Shown: one piece after another, positions 23,919-28,133 of the stretch
How the letters are laid out: every line of letters starts with the position of its first letter
Numbering within the stretch: position 1 is the stretch's first letter
DNA from: JAIRVZ01 sp031553755
GTDB lineage: Bacteria > Bacteroidota > Bacteroidia > Bacteroidales > Azobacteroidaceae
DNA: 28,133 nt
Direction of reading: 5' to 3'
Assembly (NCBI GenBank): GCA_031553755.1
Contig: JAVBKZ010000019.1
Span: 1 to 28,133 of the forward strand
Program-made: the position numbers and the translations under genes
The notes under the pieces: model-generated
Databases searched by the model: none
What the model saw: the letters and a program-made list of their open reading frames with translations, nothing else
Told to the model about the DNA's origin: nothing

Positions 23919-26687
23919 ATGAGAACACTTTTACGAATTATATTCTTCGCGACAATCGCGTTTTCTGTTCAAGCGCAAGTCGTAACTACATCTCCTGCCT
24001 TTGTTATAGAAGGACAACAGATTGTTGTTACATTTGACGCTACTCTCGGTAATGCGGGATTGAAAGATAATACGGAAGACTGGTATGCTCACACAGGTGT
24101 TTTAACAGATAAAAGCGCGACATCTTCCGATTGGAAATATGTGAAAACTACATGGCCCACAAGCGCTGCTGACACGAAAGCGAATACCGCCGCGAATAAA
24201 TTAACTAAGCTTGGCAATAATAAAGCTACATTGACTATCAGTGATATCCGGGCGTATTATGGAGTGCCGGCCGGTGAAAAAATAATGAAGCTATGTTTTG
24301 TATTCCGTAATCCGGCAGGAACAAAAGAAGGAAAAGATACCGGAGGAAAAGATATTTTTGTGGATGTGTATCAAGCCGGATTGAATGTAAGTTTTACTTC
24401 TCCAACTACAACTCAAATAATAGCAAAAGGAACTTCTGTTACTTTTTCAGCGATAACTTCACAGAGTTCAACATTGAATTTATATATCAATGATACTAAA
24501 ATTGCCACGACTACAGGTGCATCTATTTCCCAAGCATATACATTCAATGATGCCGGAGCGTATTGGGCGATTGCGGAAGCCGGAACAGCACGCGATAGTA
24601 TCTATGTAAATGTAAAAAAAGACCAGGAAACAGTCGCTCGTCCTTCGCTTCCCGATGGAATCAACATCGAAAATAACAATACTGTTACATTTATTTTATA
24701 CGCTCCTTACAAAACTGATGTATTTGTGGTAGGTGATTTCAACAAATGGTTGCCAAACAACGATTATATGATGAAGAAAGATGGTAGCTATTGGTGGTTG
24801 ACCGTAAATAATTTGCAACCCGATGTTGAATACGCTTTCCAATATTTGGTAAATGGAACTTTATACGTGGGAGACGCTTATGCCCAGAAAGTTTTAGACC
24901 CTTGGAACGACAAATATATCCCATCGTCTACTTATCCTAACCTGAAACCATATCCTTCCGGTAAGAATGTCGATGATGGAATGGTATCTGTATTCCGGAC
25001 AAATGAAACTCCTTATAATTGGCAAGTAACCAATTTTCAAAGACCTCGCCAGGATAAGTTGGTTATCTATGAATTACTGATTCGTGATTTTACATCAACA
25101 AGCGATTTAAACGGATTAATGGGTAAATTAGACTATCTGAAAGGATTGGGAATCAATGCGATAGAACTGATGCCAACCCAGGAATTTGACGGAAACGACA
25201 GTTGGGGTTACAATCCGTGTTATTATTTCGCGATGGATAAGGCTTATGGAACAAAAGACATGTACAAAACTTTTATAGATGAATGCCATAAACGTGGAAT
25301 CGCCGTTATTTTGGATGTGGTATTCAATCACGCGACAGGAAGTCATCCTTTTGCAAAATTATACTGGAATTCAGCGACCAATAAGACAGCCTCAAACAAT
25401 CCGTGGTTTAATGTCGACGCGCCACATCCATACAGCGTTTTTCACGATTTCAATCATTCTTCCTCTTTGGTGCGTAATTTTGTGAAACGTAACCTCGATT
25501 TTATGTTGAAGGAATATAAATTCGATGGATTCCGGTTCGACTTGACCAAAGGATTCACACAAACTCAGTCAAACGATAATACAGCGGCAAATTATGACGC
25601 CAGTCGTATTACGATTTTGAAAGATTATTACGATCAGATAAAAGCTACCGACCCAAACGCGTATATGATTATTGAGCATTTTTGCGTAGATGCCGAAGAA
25701 AAAGAATTAGCCAATTACGGACTGATTCCTTGGGGAAAGAAAAATAATGAATATTGCCAAACGGCCATGGGATATTCTTCTTCTTCTAATTTTAACGGAG
25801 TAAACGGTTGGACGCGCGATTGGACTTACAACAACCTGGTTGGTTATATGGAAAGTCACGATGAAGAGCGTACTATCTACAAAGCGAAAACTTATGGATC
25901 CGCTCAGGTAAAACCAAGCCTCGATGTACAAATGGAGCGTGCCGCCCTGAATGCCGCTTTCTTTATTCCTATTCCGGGAGCTAAAATGATTTGGCAATTC
26001 GGAGAATTAGGATACGATTATTCCATCAATTCAAAAGCAGGTTCGACCGATATAAGCGAAAGCAACCGGACATCCCGAAAAGAAATCCGTTGGGATTATT
26101 ACGATGTTCCACAAAGAAAAGCCGTATATGATATATATGCTAAACTGAATTACTTGCGTAAAAATTATGGAAACGCGTTTGATAATCCTGCTTATTGGAA
26201 TATGCAAGTAACTGAATACGATTGGAATACAGGACGCCGTATCGCCTTGAATTCAGACGATTTGAAGATGGTTATTGTCGGAAATTTCAGACCTGACGCG
26301 AGTATTACTGCCAATCCTAATTTCCCCGCTACAGGAACTTGGTATGATTTAATGACTGGCGAAACCATAAATGTAACCAACGCGAATATGACAATTGATT
26401 TGGCGGCTAATAAATTCAAAGTGCTGACAAATAAAAAAATAGACACATCATCATCCATAAAAAACTTGAAATCGGAAAATTTGAATGTTTTTCAAAATGA
26501 AGGGTTCCTGAATATTGAAACAGATGAAATAGTTACAAATATAAAAATCTATACGATTAACGGCGTTTTAATAAAAAATATACAAGGCGAAAAGATTATT
26601 CCTGTTTCTGATTTAACTAAAGGTTGTTACATTTTGGATGTATGGTTGAACGGACAAAGCATCAAACGGAAGATTATGTTGTTTTAG
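23919..26687 (+). CDS. Secreted GH13 (alpha-amylase/pullulanase-type) enzyme with CBM48-like domain and T9SS tail
   Basis: A 922-aa extracellular alpha-glucan-cleaving enzyme. Order: signal peptide (1-19, ending VQAQ); an N-terminal domain (about 20-150) that is also present in the downstream gene; a short Ig-like spacer; an early-set CBM48-like domain (about 248-335, with VFVVGDFNKW at 268-277); and a GH13 barrel from about 370. Catalytic motifs are DVVFNH (466-471), GFRFDLTK with nucleophile D541, MIIEHF with acid/base E586, and ESHDEER with D648. DSWGYNP (427-433) recalls pullulanase and branching-enzyme families, so bond specificity is uncertain. The last ~75 residues (NIKIYTINGVLIKN, ending SIKRKIMLF) are a T9SS type A sorting domain. 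There is no lipobox, unlike SusG. It has its own promoter and LacI operator. Confidence 0.92.
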   Translation: MRTLLRIIFFATIAFSVQAQVVTTSPAFVIEGQQIVVTFDATLGNAGLKDNTEDWYAHTGVLTDKSATSSDWKYVKTTWPTSAADTKANTAANKLTKLGNNKATLTISDIRAYYGVPAGEKIMKLCFVFRNPAGTKEGKDTGGKDIFVDVYQAGLNVSFTSPTTTQIIAKGTSVTFSAITSQSSTLNLYINDTKIATTTGASISQAYTFNDAGAYWAIAEAGTARDSIYVNVKKDQETVARPSLPDGINIENNNTVTFILYAPYKTDVFVVGDFNKWLPNNDYMMKKDGSYWWLTVNNLQPDVEYAFQYLVNGTLYVGDAYAQKVLDPWNDKYIPSSTYPNLKPYPSGKNVDDGMVSVFRTNETPYNWQVTNFQRPRQDKLVIYELLIRDFTSTSDLNGLMGKLDYLKGLGINAIELMPTQEFDGNDSWGYNPCYYFAMDKAYGTKDMYKTFIDECHKRGIAVILDVVFNHATGSHPFAKLYWNSATNKTASNNPWFNVDAPHPYSVFHDFNHSSSLVRNFVKRNLDFMLKEYKFDGFRFDLTKGFTQTQSNDNTAANYDASRITILKDYYDQIKATDPNAYMIIEHFCVDAEEKELANYGLIPWGKKNNEYCQTAMGYSSSSNFNGVNGWTRDWTYNNLVGYMESHDEERTIYKAKTYGSAQVKPSLDVQMERAALNAAFFIPIPGAKMIWQFGELGYDYSINSKAGSTDISESNRTSRKEIRWDYYDVPQRKAVYDIYAKLNYLRKNYGNAFDNPAYWNMQVTEYDWNTGRRIALNSDDLKMVIVGNFRPDASITANPNFPATGTWYDLMTGETINVTNANMTIDLAANKFKVLTNKKIDTSSSIKNLKSENLNVFQNEGFLNIETDEIVTNIKIYTINGVLIKNIQGEKIIPVSDLTKGCYILDVWLNGQSIKRKIMLF

Positions 26688-26858
26688 GTATCTTTAATTT
26701 TACCCCTAACCCTTTTTAAAACTAAAAACTAAAAGTTAAAAATTGGAAATGGAGAATTGATAATTTAAAGTGACTTTTTTATCGCTTTTCACTCTCAATT
26801 CTCCACTCTCCACTCTCAAATAACACACTATTTATTCACTTTTTAAAATTTTAAAATC
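26688..26858. other. Low-complexity spacer with an inverted repeat
   Basis: A 171-bp gap without a gene. GGAGAATTGA (26751-26760) and TCAATTCTCC (26795-26804) are perfect inverted repeats. The right arm runs into repeats of the form CTCTCCACTCTC. Runs such as AACTAAAAACTAAAAGTTAAAAA precede them. No LacI-type palindrome and no clear TAnnTTTG element is visible, so the downstream gene may be read through from the GH13 promoter. Confidence 0.55.
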
Positions 26859-27848
26859 ATGAAAAGATTAGTACTTTTTTTTGCTATGCTTTTTGTAGTG
26901 TCATTGTCTCGTGCAGCCGAACCTGGTACGATGACTTCAGTTCCCAGTCCGATTGTTCCCGACCAATCGGTAACTCTTTATTTTGACGGTGGTGGGAATT
27001 TCAAAAGTTGGAATCCTAAATGTTTTATTCACGCGTGGCTCACATCTAACACCGGAGAAACAATTTATTCAACTCCATGGGAAGATGATATGACTGGAGA
27101 TGCTGATTATGATGCCTTAGACGATAAATTAAAAATGACTTGGGATGGCGTTAATAACTCAGGGAAATATTCGATTACAATTGATAATTTGTATGAATTT
27201 TTCAATGTTTTGGAAGCTGATAAGCCGAAGATAAAAGAATTAGGAGTGATGGTCAGGACGCAATATTCAACAGGAAATGCAAATGACGGAAATCGCAGTA
27301 TAAATTTTTACCTCATGACTTGGACTGGGAATGCGACATGGACAGTTTCTTTAGATCAGGGAGTCGCGATTCCTCAAAACTTATATATTGCAGGCGATTT
27401 TGCAGGAACAGGAACTTGGGAAGCTCGTCAAATGACAGTTGGAGAAAATAATACTTATACATATTCGACTTCGAATGTAGCGTTGAATATGCAATATTTA
27501 TATACATATAGCAGTAATTTAGCAGATAATGCATACGAAACCAGAGCGGGAGGAATAGGTGATAATCGTTGGACTGTTTTAAGTCAAATGGTAGATCTAA
27601 TTTCTGGTTGGAATGTCGCGCCTACTCCAACATCAATTCAAAGTGAAGTTGCGGATATATTATCAATTGAAAGAGAATCAGGAATCCGGGTTGCTTTTAA
27701 TGGAATGGCTGATATTGAATTGTATAACATCAACGGAATATTATTGAACAAAACAGTGGCGAAAGAAAGTTTCGAAAGGGCAGGATTGTTATCGGGTTTA
27801 TACATCCTTAAAATTAACGGAAAGGTTACAAAAGTCCTTGTCAAATAA
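26859..27848 (+). CDS. Secreted T9SS-tailed protein sharing the GH13 enzyme's N-terminal domain
   Basis: A 329-aa secreted protein, probably a non-catalytic glucan-binding companion. The signal peptide is 1-20 (FVVSLSRAA). Residues about 22-155 align by eye with the N-terminal domain of the upstream enzyme: both show a conserved IHAWLT/AHTGVLT turn, a TPW/TTW segment, then KYSITIDNLYEFFNV against KATLTISDIRAYYGV, and a closing NRSINFYL or KDIFVDVY strand. A second domain (about 172-255, PQNLYIAGDFAGTGTWEARQ) resembles the SusE/SusF-type binding modules. The last ~65 residues (IELYNINGILLNKT, LLSGLYILKINGK, ending VLVK) form a T9SS sorting domain. No glycosidase motif is present. It follows the enzyme gene by 171 bp on the same strand. 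Confidence 0.75.
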   Translation: MKRLVLFFAMLFVVSLSRAAEPGTMTSVPSPIVPDQSVTLYFDGGGNFKSWNPKCFIHAWLTSNTGETIYSTPWEDDMTGDADYDALDDKLKMTWDGVNNSGKYSITIDNLYEFFNVLEADKPKIKELGVMVRTQYSTGNANDGNRSINFYLMTWTGNATWTVSLDQGVAIPQNLYIAGDFAGTGTWEARQMTVGENNTYTYSTSNVALNMQYLYTYSSNLADNAYETRAGGIGDNRWTVLSQMVDLISGWNVAPTPTSIQSEVADILSIERESGIRVAFNGMADIELYNINGILLNKTVAKESFERAGLLSGLYILKINGKVTKVLVK

Positions 27849-27858
27849 ATTGAAAACC

Positions 27859-27884
27859 TTGCCGTCAGTTTAAACTGACGGCAA
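27859..27884. terminator. 26-bp perfect palindrome after the glucan locus
   Basis: From TTGCCGTCAGTTT to its exact complement, positions 27859-27884 are a perfect palindrome with a TTTAAA centre, 10 bp after the stop at 27848. It would form a strong hairpin. The following TTAATAAATCTT is only partly U-rich, so it may act as a terminator or as an mRNA 3'-end stabiliser. Confidence 0.6.
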
Positions 27885-27937
27885 TTAATAAATCTTGTCT
27901 TGTAGTCTTTTGTCTAATTTTAGTCTTTATTCCTTCT

Positions 27938-27980
27938 GTCTTTTGTCTTTGCTCTTTCAGTCTTTTGTCTTTGCTCTTTA
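27938..27980. repeat. Two tandem copies of a GTCTTTTGTCTTTGCTCTTT unit
   Basis: GTCTTTTGTCTTTGCTCTTT occurs at 27938-27957 and again at 27960-27979, separated by CA and followed by AGTC. Degenerate relatives (GTAGTCTTTTGTCTAA, TAGTCTTTATTCC) precede it from about 27900. This is a pyrimidine-rich low-complexity tract with no coding sense. Confidence 0.75.
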
Positions 27981-28040
27981 GTCAAAATAGGAAATTTTCC
28001 ACCCGTTAAGAAATTAATTTTTTAAAACCTTAAAAATCAG

Positions 28041-28047
28041 TACTTTG
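28041..28047 (+). promoter_or_regulatory. Possible -7 element of the gene at the right edge
   Basis: TACTTTG is one T short of TAnnTTTG and lies 41 bp before the ATG at 28089. It is a weak match, offered only because a gene start follows. Confidence 0.25.
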
Positions 28048-28088
28048 AAAATCGCCCGTTAAGATCACTTTTTTCTAAATTTACCATT

Positions 28089-28133
28089 ATGTCAAAAAAA
28101 ATTACTATTATATTTGTCGCAACGAAAGGCATT
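28089..28133 (+). CDS. 5' end of a gene cut by the window edge
   Basis: An ATG opens a frame of 15 codons (MSKKITIIFVATKGI) that runs off the window. The hydrophobic beta-strand-like start could belong to a Rossmann-type protein or to a short signal segment; it is too short to assign. It lies on the same strand as the glucan locus, 240 bp after it and beyond the strong palindrome, so it may be a separate unit. Confidence 0.45.
   Translation, partial: MSKKITIIFVATKGI

Noticed and set aside
27900..27980. Repeats at the right end as a CRISPR array
   Set aside because: Units are adjacent low-complexity copies without unique spacers, and no cas genes are present.

Overview
The window looks like chromosomal DNA of a Bacteroidetes, most likely of the order Bacteroidales. 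The evidence is a SusC/SusD/SusE/SusF-type outer-membrane starch system, two proteins with type IX secretion (T9SS) C-terminal sorting domains, a GldF-GldG fusion, DUF5686 and DUF5715 family proteins, AT-rich intergenic DNA without clear Shine-Dalgarno sites, and repeated promoter elements of the Bacteroidetes form TAnnTTTG. Genus cannot be named from what is visible.

Left region (1-5717). Positions 1-605 carry no intact gene, but 283 to about 545 resemble the 5' domain I of a group II intron that has lost its reverse transcriptase and 3' domains. A leftward gene series follows: phoH, a DUF262/DUF1524 (GmrSD-like) protein, purC, a zeta-toxin-like P-loop kinase, a 57-aa ORF, and aroE. The housekeeping genes phoH, purC and aroE form the backbone. 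The GmrSD-like gene and the kinase/small-ORF pair look like tightly packed cargo inserted in the gaps.

Middle (5700-15200). A DUF5715 (M15 peptidase-like) lipoprotein and truA run rightward and meet a leftward GldF-GldG fusion. Next come gapA, a tiny 28-aa lipoprotein, mscL, a DUF5686 outer-membrane protein that appears to start at TTG, a Crp/Fnr regulator with a palindrome at its promoter, and an acidic protein of unknown function.

Right region (15179-28133). This is an alpha-glucan utilisation locus: a divergent LacI-family regulator, then susC, susD, susE and susF homologues, a secreted GH13 enzyme with a CBM48-like domain and T9SS tail, and a second T9SS-tailed protein that appears to share the enzyme's N-terminal domain. 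Near-identical CG-centred palindromes (core GCAAACGTTTGC) lie about 62 bp upstream of the -7 element of both susC and the GH13 gene, which ties both to one LacI-type regulator. SusD, SusE and SusF homologues would bind glucan at the surface, the GH13 enzyme would cut it outside the cell, and the SusC homologue would import oligosaccharides. A palindromic MITE-like element (23658-23779) sits between susF and the GH13 promoter. The window ends just after the start of a further rightward gene.

The most notable points are the shared LacI operator geometry, the T9SS-secreted enzyme and companion replacing a SusG-type lipoprotein, the 28-aa lipoprotein, the kinase/57-aa pair and lone GmrSD-like gene within a housekeeping cluster, and the group II intron relic. 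No wholly new multi-gene system is evident.
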